Shown here: positions 17,748-24,643 of the stretch, piece after piece
Numbering within the stretch: the first letter of the stretch is position 1
Layout of the letters: each line of letters opens with the position of its first letter
DNA from: Palsa-147 sp036513895
Lineage (GTDB): Bacteria; Acidobacteriota; Terriglobia; Acidiferrales; UBA7541
NCBI GenBank assembly: GCA_036513895.1
Contig: DATBYF010000043.1
Span: 19,649 to 83,648, forward strand
DNA length: 64,000 nt
Reading direction: 5' to 3'
Position numbers and translations under genes: made by a program
Notes under the pieces: generated by a model
The model's input: the letters and a program-made list of their open reading frames with translations, nothing else
What the model was told of the DNA's origin: nothing
The model's database searches: none

Positions 17748-19304
17748 TCAAGGACTGTTTTTGTTCTGATTGTCTTGCCGCTCATGTTGTTGCTTTAATG
17801 AAAAATAGTTCCAGAAGGTGAGGTCCCACACAGCGCGTATCAAGCGAAGCGTAATACCCTTTGGCGTATCGGCTTCAATTCTCGCCTCTGGCGCTCCGCT
17901 GAACTCTTTCAACTCTCGAATGGCATCGAGCGTCTCGTAGTGATTACGGTGGGGGGCAGCCACCAGTCTTTCCAGTGAGCTTCTTAACGTCGCATCTAGA
18001 ACAGGATCGAGTTCAAGAAGAGACTTAGCTGCAAGGCGAGTTGGCGCTAGAACTTTTTCAATGCCATAGTCGCTTTCAGGGACAAATCTGTAACGCTCGA
18101 TTGCGCTGAGCAACATCGAAACCCGTCGGAACTTATCAGGTAGATTTGAGGATTGGTCGGAGAACACCTTACAGATTTGTTGGAATCGCTCCTGTTTGGT
18201 AATTAACAACTCTTCAAGTTTAGCATTTTCAGCCAATCTCGCACCGCGCAGAAGAGTATCAACGCATAGTCGGAAAACTTGTCGGCCAAAGGTCAGTAAG
18301 GAGTGGTATTCAGGTCCATTTGAAATTCTTCGAGAATCGGAAGCTACAAACTTGAGCCTTGCCGTAGAGCCTTGATGGACGATCTCGGATCGAGCTTTAT
18401 AGAACTGCCACACCCACATGTCGAGTCGGGGAAATCTTCCGAGGAGAAGTGCGACGGAATCCACGAAACGATCCGTGACGGACTCTCCCTGCGGCAGACC
18501 AAGGAGCGTTTCAAATGCGACGGCCAAATTCACTATCGACCCCTGCTCTCCGACGACATAACTCGTGGCAGAATTGAACCAATTCATCGCCGTTAGAATG
18601 CGCTCTCCAGTAGAACCAAGCTGAGAACGTGGTGACTTGAGAAGTGGCTCGTAATCGGCCCCTCGGTACACGAAAAACTCATCGAGATTATGTGATAGGT
18701 CTTGAGACAGGTTGAGACCTATATGGCTCACAGGGGGATACAATCGCGACCCGCGCGTAACCCAAAAGAAGGTTTTGAAGTTATAGATGCCCGCGTATCC
18801 ATCTACTTGCTGACGGGCATCTGGAGTCAGAGCAGTTTCAGTCCCGACATGGGTCGCATGATGAAATTCGACCTTATCCGGACGAACGATGTAAATCGAC
18901 ACCTTCCCAGGGCTAAAAATTGCAAGGCTTGCGTGCTCGTACATAAGGAACGGTTCGCCAGAAATTGCATGAGGCTCGGCGTAGCAGTACGCCACGAGAG
19001 TCTGTAGGCGTTCCAAATCCTTCAGCGTGCCCAATTCCTCGATACGCGATTGGGGCAAATCTAACTCGATGAATGGTACAGTGCAATAAGAGGCTGACCG
19101 CACTCGGAGATCGTCCTGCAAGAACAGCATCTCCGTGATTTCCTTAAGTTGTTGCGCTTGTTCGGGCTTAAGGCCAGAGTCATCGTCAGTGGACCGAAGT
19201 GTCAGCCCGGCAATATTGACTGGATGGCTTGTCTTTAGAAATGGAAATACCGCAAAGCTGTATGGGTTGACTACGTATGGCATGGAGACTATCGGGCTAT
19301 CCAT
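17748..19304 (-). CDS. HEPN (ApeA-like) domain protein, candidate defence cargo
   Basis: A 518-residue protein from the ATG at 19304 (TTG codons 15-18 nt upstream are alternatives; no ribosome-binding site is clear). The N-terminal ~230 residues are a mixed alpha/beta region I cannot name. Around residues 230-330 the sequence (VNLAVAFETLLGL, then YKARSEIVHQGS) fits an Apea-like HEPN domain, with the R-x4-H RNase signature at Arg305/His310. The last ~180 residues are helical. It is transcribed against the replication genes and is typical island cargo. ApeA-type HEPN proteins are antiphage RNases; that role here is inferred. Confidence 0.72.
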   Translation of the reverse strand: MDSPIVSMPYVVNPYSFAVFPFLKTSHPVNIAGLTLRSTDDDSGLKPEQAQQLKEITEMLFLQDDLRVRSASYCTVPFIELDLPQSRIEELGTLKDLERLQTLVAYCYAEPHAISGEPFLMYEHASLAIFSPGKVSIYIVRPDKVEFHHATHVGTETALTPDARQQVDGYAGIYNFKTFFWVTRGSRLYPPVSHIGLNLSQDLSHNLDEFFVYRGADYEPLLKSPRSQLGSTGERILTAMNWFNSATSYVVGEQGSIVNLAVAFETLLGLPQGESVTDRFVDSVALLLGRFPRLDMWVWQFYKARSEIVHQGSTARLKFVASDSRRISNGPEYHSLLTFGRQVFRLCVDTLLRGARLAENAKLEELLITKQERFQQICKVFSDQSSNLPDKFRRVSMLLSAIERYRFVPESDYGIEKVLAPTRLAAKSLLELDPVLDATLRSSLERLVAAPHRNHYETLDAIRELKEFSGAPEARIEADTPKGITLRLIRAVWDLTFWNYFSLKQQHERQDNQNKNSP

Positions 19305-19914
19305 GCGAAAACTGTACAACAAGAGAGTTTGTGTTCGTCATAAAAACAGGGATCGAATGGGACACATCAGTAAACCAAATCGCTGCCACGACCTTAAACG
19401 ACCTCGGCCCCAAGGTTCTTAAGACATCGGCGTTATAGTCCTCAATGGCAGATGGGTAGGTGCATAAAGTAGCGGTACTCGCTTGCACACAATCCCAGAT
19501 AGAGAAATATTTACGACTGCGATCTCGCTCGAACCGCGCGCAATGAACCATTGGAACTTTCTAAGTCTCAAGGCCGAAATGAGATATGCGCGCCGTTCGC
19601 GGACCTTCCCGCGTCAGCAGGTCGCAAAACTTCCCTGGTCTTGCTTGCACGGGATCGGATAGCACGAATTTGCGCAACATGTACGCCTAGGCGAGCGGAG
19701 ATTCTTAAGTCGAATACTCAAGTCACGGAATCACTGACAGCAGCGATTTGGTTCAGGAATCAGGGCGCTCCGAGTGAAATGCCGCGGCGAAGTGCCGCTG
19801 GCCGTCTGCCGGAAATCACAACTCACTAAGGGGAAAATCCGATGTTATTCTCTGCCGCACTGGGCTGCGACAGGGCCGAAGCGTCGCCGTCTTGGAGCAT
19901 AAGGAGAAAATCAA
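19305..19914. other. Intergenic/uncertain region in the element
   Basis: About 600 bases upstream of the HEPN gene. Two open frames (84 aa on the minus strand, 19297-19551; 92 aa on the plus strand, 19551-19829) lack ribosome-binding sites and recognisable domains and may be chance. The 3' end carries AAGGAG before the next gene. Confidence 0.4.
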
Positions 19915-20274
19915 GTGTTCAATGAGAAGTGGCGTCAGCGCCTCCGGAAAGGCGGGCGGATTTTGCTTTACGGATTGGTCGTAGCTTACCTGCTTGCGGT
20001 TTTGGATGACCTCAATTCAATTCAGTCCAATATTTCAGAGGTTGAAAGTGACCTCAGCAACCTCCAAGTTGATGTCAGCACGATTCAGGGTGACGTCAGT
20101 TCGATTGAAAGCGACGTTAGTTCCATCGAAGGCGATATGCCGACAGCAGCTCACACAGGCCAGCACCGGCCACACGCCATAGTCCAACACCGTTTTGAAA
20201 CCATTTCCCTCCGACTTTTCCGGCCGCTAAAACCCCTCCATTTAGGCCATTTCTCGCTCGTGGCGTTACGATAA
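19915..20274 (+). CDS. Small membrane protein with heptad-like coiled-coil repeats
   Basis: GTG start at 19915 with AAGGAG upstream. A basic N-terminus is followed by one membrane segment (ILLYGLVVAYLLAVL, ~17-32) and then a repeating SNISEVESDLSNLQ / VSSIESDVSSIEGD region with 7-residue periodicity, i.e. a coiled coil. The final ~45 residues are Pro/His-rich and unlike the rest, so the native protein may end earlier and the tail may reflect a frameshift. It is perhaps a holin- or spanin-like or anchoring protein; there is no firm call. Confidence 0.5.
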   Translation: MFNEKWRQRLRKGGRILLYGLVVAYLLAVLDDLNSIQSNISEVESDLSNLQVDVSTIQGDVSSIESDVSSIEGDMPTAAHTGQHRPHAIVQHRFETISLRLFRPLKPLHLGHFSLVALR

Positions 20275-20279
20275 CTACA

Positions 20280-20666
20280 ATGAACCCCATGCACCGCGAA
20301 AGAGGCTGGTTAAAGAACGGCAACCCGTCTGGAGACCCAAGCTCAGCGCCAAGATGCGGCGCTAAGACACGACTCGGAGACTCCTGCCGTGCCCCTGCCA
20401 TGCCAAACGGGCGTTGCCGAATGCACGGCGGCCCAAGTACAGGTCCCAGAACTCCAGAAGGATTGGCACGATCCCGAAGAGCAAACTGGAAGAGCGGCGA
20501 GTATTCGGCTGAAGCAAAAGCCGACCGCAAAGCATCGCAGGTCGCATTCTGGCTATTGGAAACGTTTGAAATATTGAAGCCGCGCCGCCGAACGCGACGA
20601 CCGACGGATGCAGCTTTCATAGCGTTCCTCAGCAGAAATTACGAGGGCCGCGACGAAGAGGCTTAG
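20280..20666 (+). CDS. HGG-motif (STGPRTPEG) mobile-element protein
   Basis: A 128-residue basic protein. The first half contains CGAKTRLGDSCRAPAM, GRCRMHGG and STGPRTPEGLARSRRANW, a pattern I know from small proteins of uncertain function in integrated elements. Cys and His spacing suggests a metal-binding knuckle. The C-terminal part is Arg-rich (RRRTRRPTD). No strong ribosome-binding site is visible. Confidence 0.6.
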   Translation: MNPMHRERGWLKNGNPSGDPSSAPRCGAKTRLGDSCRAPAMPNGRCRMHGGPSTGPRTPEGLARSRRANWKSGEYSAEAKADRKASQVAFWLLETFEILKPRRRTRRPTDAAFIAFLSRNYEGRDEEA

Positions 20667-20741
20667 CGTCGTGCCGCCCAGACGCATGAACGGTTCTGCG
20701 GATTGACGCGAGAATCGGACCGTGCGATCCGGACTCGAAAT

Positions 20742-21290
20742 TTATCTCTTGGCGGAATTCCACAGCCTCCACTGCCAACCGATGCACGCCATTAGCAGGG
20801 GCACACAGAGAACTATAAGCGACAGCGAACTGACAGGATGAATAGGAAACCGAACTCCGGCAGCACCCAGTGCTGTTGCTAGGGCGAAGATTAAGGAGAG
20901 CGCCAATGTTTGGCGGCCGGCATTCACATTCCCGAGCAGAACAAGCCTCAACCAGAAACAAACCAGCAGAACGCCCACGCTAATTTCATACATTCGCGAA
21001 CTTTCTGGGTCGTTCGCCGTCACGCTCAAGGCGAACCCTATCGTGATAGGCAAAAGTGACATCACGGAGACGTAGAGGAGAATACTTGGGAGTACCGAGA
21101 GCAGCAGTCTTGCGCTTACCCGCGCAACAGCCTCTATTGACCGGCTGCCTAAGGCCCACGTTGCGGCGATCCCCAAAAAGAGAATTCCGAATCCCAAAGA
21201 AAGCCCCACTCCATTCACTAGTGCCAGGCCAGCAATTACCAAAGTGCCGAACAAACCGACTTTGTGTCTGCGGTTCAAGTCCATCAGCAT
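20742..21290 (-). CDS. Multi-pass membrane protein of unknown function (element cargo)
   Basis: 182 residues with about five hydrophobic segments: VGLFGTLVIAGLALVNGVGL, LGFGILFLGIAAT, LLSVLPSILLYVSVM, ISVGVLLVCFWLRLVLLG and LSLIVLCVPLLMACIGW, each separated by short charged loops. No enzymatic motif is visible. It is the last gene before the right attachment repeat. It is not obviously related to the small membrane proteins of the neighbouring RHS block. Confidence 0.6.
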   Translation of the reverse strand: MLMDLNRRHKVGLFGTLVIAGLALVNGVGLSLGFGILFLGIAATWALGSRSIEAVARVSARLLLSVLPSILLYVSVMSLLPITIGFALSVTANDPESSRMYEISVGVLLVCFWLRLVLLGNVNAGRQTLALSLIFALATALGAAGVRFPIHPVSSLSLIVLCVPLLMACIGWQWRLWNSAKR

Positions 21291-21526
21291 GCCTGTGCGC
21301 AGAATCCTTGCCAGTATTTGCTTCGGGGAACGATCCCGATCCTTGCTAGAAGCTCAACTGCGTGCGTGACTGCCCGAAAAACACTGTGCCCTTTTTTGTG
21401 CCCACTCTCCATAAGAAACCATCACAAACGGTAGCAAAGTCGCGAGGGCGAGAATCCCTCTTCTAGCGAGTAAAAGTCAACGCTATCGCAATCCGTAACT
21501 CTCGATCGTAAATCGCTAGTTGACAA

Positions 21527-21572
21527 CTGTCACGCAGGAGGTCGCGGGTTCGAACCCCGTCGGCCCCGCCAA
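21527..21572. repeat. Attachment site (distal) of the integrative element
   Basis: A 46-bp exact copy of the tRNA-Asp 3' segment at 12127-12172, including the T-arm, discriminator and CCA. It is not part of a complete tRNA. The bases that follow (ATTTTCA, then AGTTGCCGCT) reappear after the decayed third copy near 27230. Confidence 0.92.
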
Positions 21573-21658
21573 AATTTTCAAAAACTCCAAGTTGCCGCTG
21601 GCGTTCCTGTGGCCGCATTTGCTATTCGTTTCCCGCTCGTTGAGGGTGCAATTTTGTC

Positions 21659-21735
21659 TCGATTAGAAATGATTCCGATCCATGTTTTCTGTCAGTTACG
21701 GACGTTTCTAATAATTTCCAGTCTCGATTAGAAAT
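21659..21735. repeat. Three-box CGATTAGAAAT element, copy B (reverse orientation)
   Basis: Boxes CGATTAGAAAT at 21660-21670 and 21725-21735 plus the inverse GTTTCTAAT at 21704-21712. Read on the minus strand it has the same order as copy A: box, 12-nt loop, inverted box, 33-nt gap, box. It lies just outside the distal attachment site, in a gene-free stretch between the element and the RHS block. Confidence 0.65.
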
Positions 21736-22040
21736 TGATCCGATAGCGGGTACTGGACTCCGCAAATTTGCGGGGATCAGGGGCGCGCGCACGGGCCTGG
21801 TGCTGGTTATCATATCGTTATATTCATCTTCATGTATTTAATTCCATCGTAACATTAGCAGATTTTACGGAAATGTTCAAATCCACGCGATGTAAGGCGC
21901 ATCGGAAGTGCTGCGGATTCAGCGGGATTCGGGGTGGAAAAATTTACGGAATATAGGCGAAAACGGGGCGAAGAATGTCGGCTGAAACTTACTCGCGTCT
22001 GCCGCTTCCAGCGGCCTCAAGGGCGAGCGAACGATAAATC

Positions 22041-22145
22041 AAACGGGAGAAAGTCAAGAACCGCACCCTTGCAAACCAAAGGGTGCGGCACCCCCGGCGG
22101 CAACATCGAATTCGATTCAAATTTAAGGGTGTGCCACCCGCCTCC
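22041..22145. repeat. REP-like ~105-bp repeat, unit 1
   Basis: Includes CCGCACCCTT (22061-22070), an 8-nt loop and AAGGGTGCGG (22079-22088), overlapping GGGTG-CGG-CACCC, then GGCAACATCGAATTCGATTC and a second palindrome GGGTGTGCCACCC. It is nearly identical to 24014-24117, and its right half recurs at 25890-25942. Each full unit abuts the 3' end of a small membrane-protein gene. Confidence 0.8.
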
Positions 22146-22193
22146 AGACCGCGCTCCCAGCCGCTAGGACGCAGCGTTCCAGATTGCCTGGGG

Positions 22194-22793
22194 TCAGAGC
22201 GCCGTTACGTGGGACGCGGAACGCGAACCGTGACCCCGGCGATGTTGGAAATGGTTGTAAACCAAAGCCACAAGCAAGCAGCACAAGCCGAAACCGATCA
22301 GCGCAATTGCCGTGGTGTTAAAAAGCGCACTTTTGGCATTCTCCAGCCGCGCTTGGTAGGTAATCAGGAACGCAAGGCTATAGAGAAATGCCATCACTGA
22401 AATCCGATCTACCAGATTCAGTCTCCGCTGTGTGATTGCCGTCGCCAACATCGTCGCTGTAGCGTAAAAGAGTGTCAGGTACAAAGCGTCGAGGCGTGCG
22501 ATGGGCATGGTGGGATTGGCAAGCACATGCCCGCTTGAAATACTCACCAGGCCGTTCAGCACCGCGAGCCCTAGAAAGCCTGCCATCACCTTAGCCCAGC
22601 GGTTCATAGTTACGATCATGATCGGCGTCGAAACGATGAGGAATACAGGCCCAAGCCATCGAGAAATGGAATTTGGAGAGAGCAGAGAGGCCACGCCGCC
22701 GAAAAACATTCCGCCCACCACGAAACCGATGAGTATAAGCGCCGCCGAACGGAAGCCGCTCTTCACTTGCGACATTTTGCTAGGGTTCGACAT
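22194..22793 (-). CDS. Multi-TM protein paired with RHS C-terminal domain (module 1), putative immunity protein
   Basis: 199 residues with four to six hydrophobic segments (SAALILIGFVVGGMFFGGVA, LGPVFLIVSTPIMIVTM, FLGLAVLNGLV, LYLTLFYATATMLATAI, VMAFLYSLAFLI, ALIGFGLCCLLVALVYN). It is homologous by eye to the protein at 24095-24643: both share NRW/DRW.K, SGH/DGH, P..RLD, R.L...DR and Y(N/D)HFQHRR. Its ATG lies 4 nt after the stop of the 111-residue CT-like gene, so the two are co-translated. Immunity or partner function is inferred from position only. Confidence 0.65.
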   Translation of the reverse strand: MSNPSKMSQVKSGFRSAALILIGFVVGGMFFGGVASLLSPNSISRWLGPVFLIVSTPIMIVTMNRWAKVMAGFLGLAVLNGLVSISSGHVLANPTMPIARLDALYLTLFYATATMLATAITQRRLNLVDRISVMAFLYSLAFLITYQARLENAKSALFNTTAIALIGFGLCCLLVALVYNHFQHRRGHGSRSASHVTAL

Positions 22794-22796
22794 AGA

Positions 22797-23132
22797 TTAT
22801 TGGGGGATTGCACACCCAACCGCTTCTGCGCCGAACAGACCGGCATCAACTGCCGCTTTCTCACTAGCACTAAGTCCGAGACTCAACGCCCGGCTCATCG
22901 AACCGAGGAGTGATTTCGCTCCGCTCGATGCAGAGGAAAGCGCCTGGGGGAGTCCACCTTTCCCCGCCAGGTTAAGAGAGATTATGTCGGCTGTTCGTCT
23001 ACCGTAGGTCAGCGCCGAACCCATTCCAGCCTGGATTATCCCCGGCGCTGCTCCGGCCATCGAAGTACCTGCGTCCGATGCTGAGCCACCAAATGCAGCG
23101 CAGAGACTCCCAAAGGTATTAGCGTGAAGCAT
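22797..23132 (-). CDS. Stand-alone RHS C-terminal-type domain protein (module 1), putative toxin tip
   Basis: 111 residues, Gly/Ala/Ser-rich. The ATG at 23132 is preferred because TAAGGA, overlapping the previous stop, gives a ribosome-binding site. The last ~65 residues (ISLNLAGKGGLPQALSSAS through GAEAVGCAIPQ) match the very end of the RHS protein at 24640-25989, where the same domain is fused to the RHS core. Here it is detached from any core. The segments are amphipathic or hydrophobic, perhaps membrane-active. Toxin identity is an inference from the RHS-tip context. Confidence 0.6.
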   Translation of the reverse strand: MLHANTFGSLCAAFGGSASDAGTSMAGAAPGIIQAGMGSALTYGRRTADIISLNLAGKGGLPQALSSASSGAKSLLGSMSRALSLGLSASEKAAVDAGLFGAEAVGCAIPQ

Positions 23133-23142
23133 AGCTTTTTCC

Positions 23143-23886
23143 TTAACAGCCTCCTTTCGTGGTAACTGTGTTTGTCTTAAGGGTCGTGACAGAAAAGCCA
23201 TAACCTACTCCCATTTTAGGCCCACTGACCGACAGCATCCAGACTCCGTTCCCCTGAGCCCAAGAGACTTGCAGTTGTGCGTAACTGTATCCAACATTGA
23301 TATTCAGCGTTGAGAAATTTCCGCTTATTTGCTGCACGGACCCTGCGTTAGTCACGAAAACGCTGGCACCTGCTCCGGCAAAAGCTCCGAAGACGCTCGT
23401 GCCAGTTGGCGCGGGGATGCCAGCAGAGTGTGTACCGGCATACGCTGCTACCGCGCCAGTGGCAAACGCTCCTCCGGAAAGACCGTTACCTGAACTGATA
23501 AATCCTCCCACGCCCCCTGATCCCGTCACCGCCGCGCCTGCCTTGCCTATACCAAGATCCCCGTTAGCTCCGTTGACGGTCTTTTGAACCCGGCGTCCAA
23601 AAGCATCGTAGAAATAGCAGGCGGTAGCAGTGCTGCAATTACCTGATGTACCGTCCACTTGCACGAGGCGATTCTCGGCGTCATAGAAGTAGCTGTGGTT
23701 TGCATCGTGAGAGGGCCGATCCTTCGGGTCTAGACGAAATTGGTATCGCTTGCGAACTTCGCCCAGCACGGCCACAAATAAGTTTCGCGTTCTAACCCTG
23801 CCCAGCAGGGCTTGGCGCCGATAACAGCCAATCGTAACAAAATGCAGATGCCCTTGGCCGTAAATCCGCACCAGTTTATTTCGCAT
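23143..23886 (-). pseudogene. Chimera: RAYT transposase N-terminus joined to an RHS fragment
   Basis: The first ~50 residues (MRNKLVRIYGQGHLHFVTIG, then YRRQALL and LFVAVLGEVRKRY) are the N-terminus of a REP-associated tyrosine transposase (Transposase_17/IS200-like). The frame then runs into an RHS core piece (YFYDAENRLVQVDG, ACYFYDAFGRRVQKTVNG), followed by a Gly/Ala-rich stretch and a beta-like tail ending TKGGC. The transposase lacks its HUH and Tyr catalytic motifs, and the RHS part lacks most repeats and the DPxG core motif. This reads as a recombination product rather than a functional gene, though the frame is open throughout. REP-like hairpins flank it. Confidence 0.7.
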
Positions 23887-23929
23887 GTCCCACACCCGAA
23901 GAACAGCAGCATTCGAAACCAAAGGGTGC

Positions 23930-23958
23930 GGACCCCCGATCCGTCAGGTCACCCTTTG
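23930..23958. repeat. Isolated REP-like inverted repeat
   Basis: AAAGGGTG and CACCCTTT arms separated by 13 nt, just upstream of the RAYT fragment. Sequence kinship with the hairpin arms at 22061-22088 is clear. REP sequences beside a RAYT gene are the expected arrangement. Confidence 0.6.
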
Positions 23959-24013
23959 ATGAAATACCAGAGTGGTATCATGTGTAGGCCAAAATTGTGA
24001 GGATTTTCAGGTC

Positions 24014-24117
24014 AAACGGAGAAAGTCAAGAACCGCACCCTTGCAAACCAAAGGGTGCGGCACCCCCGGCGGCAACATCGAATTCGATTCAAATTTAAGG
24101 GTGTGCCACCCGCCTCC
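24014..24117. repeat. REP-like ~105-bp repeat, unit 2
   Basis: A near-identical copy of 22041-22145 (a one-base gap in the first G run is the main difference seen). It overlaps the 3' end of the membrane-protein gene at 24095 and supplies its last codons and stop. Together with unit 1 it forms direct repeats around a 2-kb RHS module, so recombination between them would delete or duplicate that module. Confidence 0.8.
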
Positions 24118-24643
24118 GGCGATGTTGGAAGTGGTCATAAAGCCAAGCGAACAGCAGGAAGCAAAATCCAATCCCTAGAACTACCCACATGAGGTTAGGA
24201 GCAACCGCCTGCCAGAAGAAGCAGACGACGAACGCGAAAAGCGCAACCCGATCCGTGGCATGTAACTTCCGTTTTGTAAACGTGAATGACAGCACAGCGG
24301 CAATGGTGAAGAACACTATCATCACCACACCGTCAAGCCGAGAGACGGGAACTTCCGGGTGGTTCACCGCGTGTCCATCCACAAGCGAGAGGACGCTGCC
24401 CAGGATTCCATAGGCAAGAAGCCCTGGGAAGATTTTCACCCAGCGATCCATTGTCACAAGCGCAATAGCCGCAGCCAGAGCGAGAAGTACCCATCCAACG
24501 GCGGGCGAATGCGGACTCGGTGTAAACGCAATCGCCATTCCCGCGAACACTAGGCCAAGCCACGCGATTCCAAGCAGCCACACACCGGCTCGCCGGAATC
24601 CCTGCTTGGTCTCGGTGGCTTTTTCTCCCATGGTGTTTCTCAC
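24095..24643 (-). CDS. Multi-TM protein paired with RHS C-terminal domain (module 2), putative immunity protein
   Basis: 182 residues with five to six hydrophobic segments (VWLLGIAWLGLVFAGMAIAF, VGWVLLALAAAIALVTM, VVMIVFFTIAAVLSF, VALFAFVVCFFWQ, MWVVLGIGFCFLLFAWLY). A GTG at 24643 overlaps the TGA stop of the RHS gene (GTGA); an internal ATG at 24631 is an alternative. It is a paralog of the protein at 22194-22793. Tight coupling to an RHS C-terminal tip is the hallmark of toxin-immunity gene order; the function itself is unproven. Confidence 0.66.
   Translation of the reverse strand: MRNTMGEKATETKQGFRRAGVWLLGIAWLGLVFAGMAIAFTPSPHSPAVGWVLLALAAAIALVTMDRWVKIFPGLLAYGILGSVLSLVDGHAVNHPEVPVSRLDGVVMIVFFTIAAVLSFTFTKRKLHATDRVALFAFVVCFFWQAVAPNLMWVVLGIGFCFLLFAWLYDHFQHRRRRVAHP

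Larger units (their letters stand above)
12127..21572. mobile_element. Integrative element in tRNA-Asp (~9.4 kb, satellite-like)
   Basis: Bounded by 46-bp direct repeats, one inside tRNA-Asp. Contents in order are: tyrosine integrase (interrupted), small basic protein, wHTH-tailed protein, AlpA-type regulator, CHC2 zinc-finger protein, DUF3631 ATPase, Cys-rich/HTH pair, HEPN protein, a small coiled-coil membrane protein, an HGG-motif protein and a multi-TM protein. The replication-like core (AlpA, CHC2, DUF3631) is translationally coupled. No capsid, terminase, tail or conjugation genes are seen. It therefore resembles a phage satellite or plasmid-derived island rather than a prophage or conjugative element. 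Confidence 0.88.
21573..22193. other. Gene-free junction between the element and the RHS block
   Basis: About 620 bases with no supported coding region. It contains the copy B repeat element and, from 22041, the first REP-like repeat unit. Confidence 0.5.

Noticed and set aside
19297..19551. An 84-residue minus-strand gene ahead of the HEPN gene
   Set aside because: No ribosome-binding site and no recognisable domain; it runs into the HEPN coding region in another frame.
19551..19829. A 92-residue plus-strand gene
   Set aside because: Arg/Ala/Ser-rich, no start signal, not protein-like; left as uncertain intergenic sequence.
12127..21572. A complete prophage
   Set aside because: No capsid, portal, terminase, tail or lysis genes can be recognised between the repeats.
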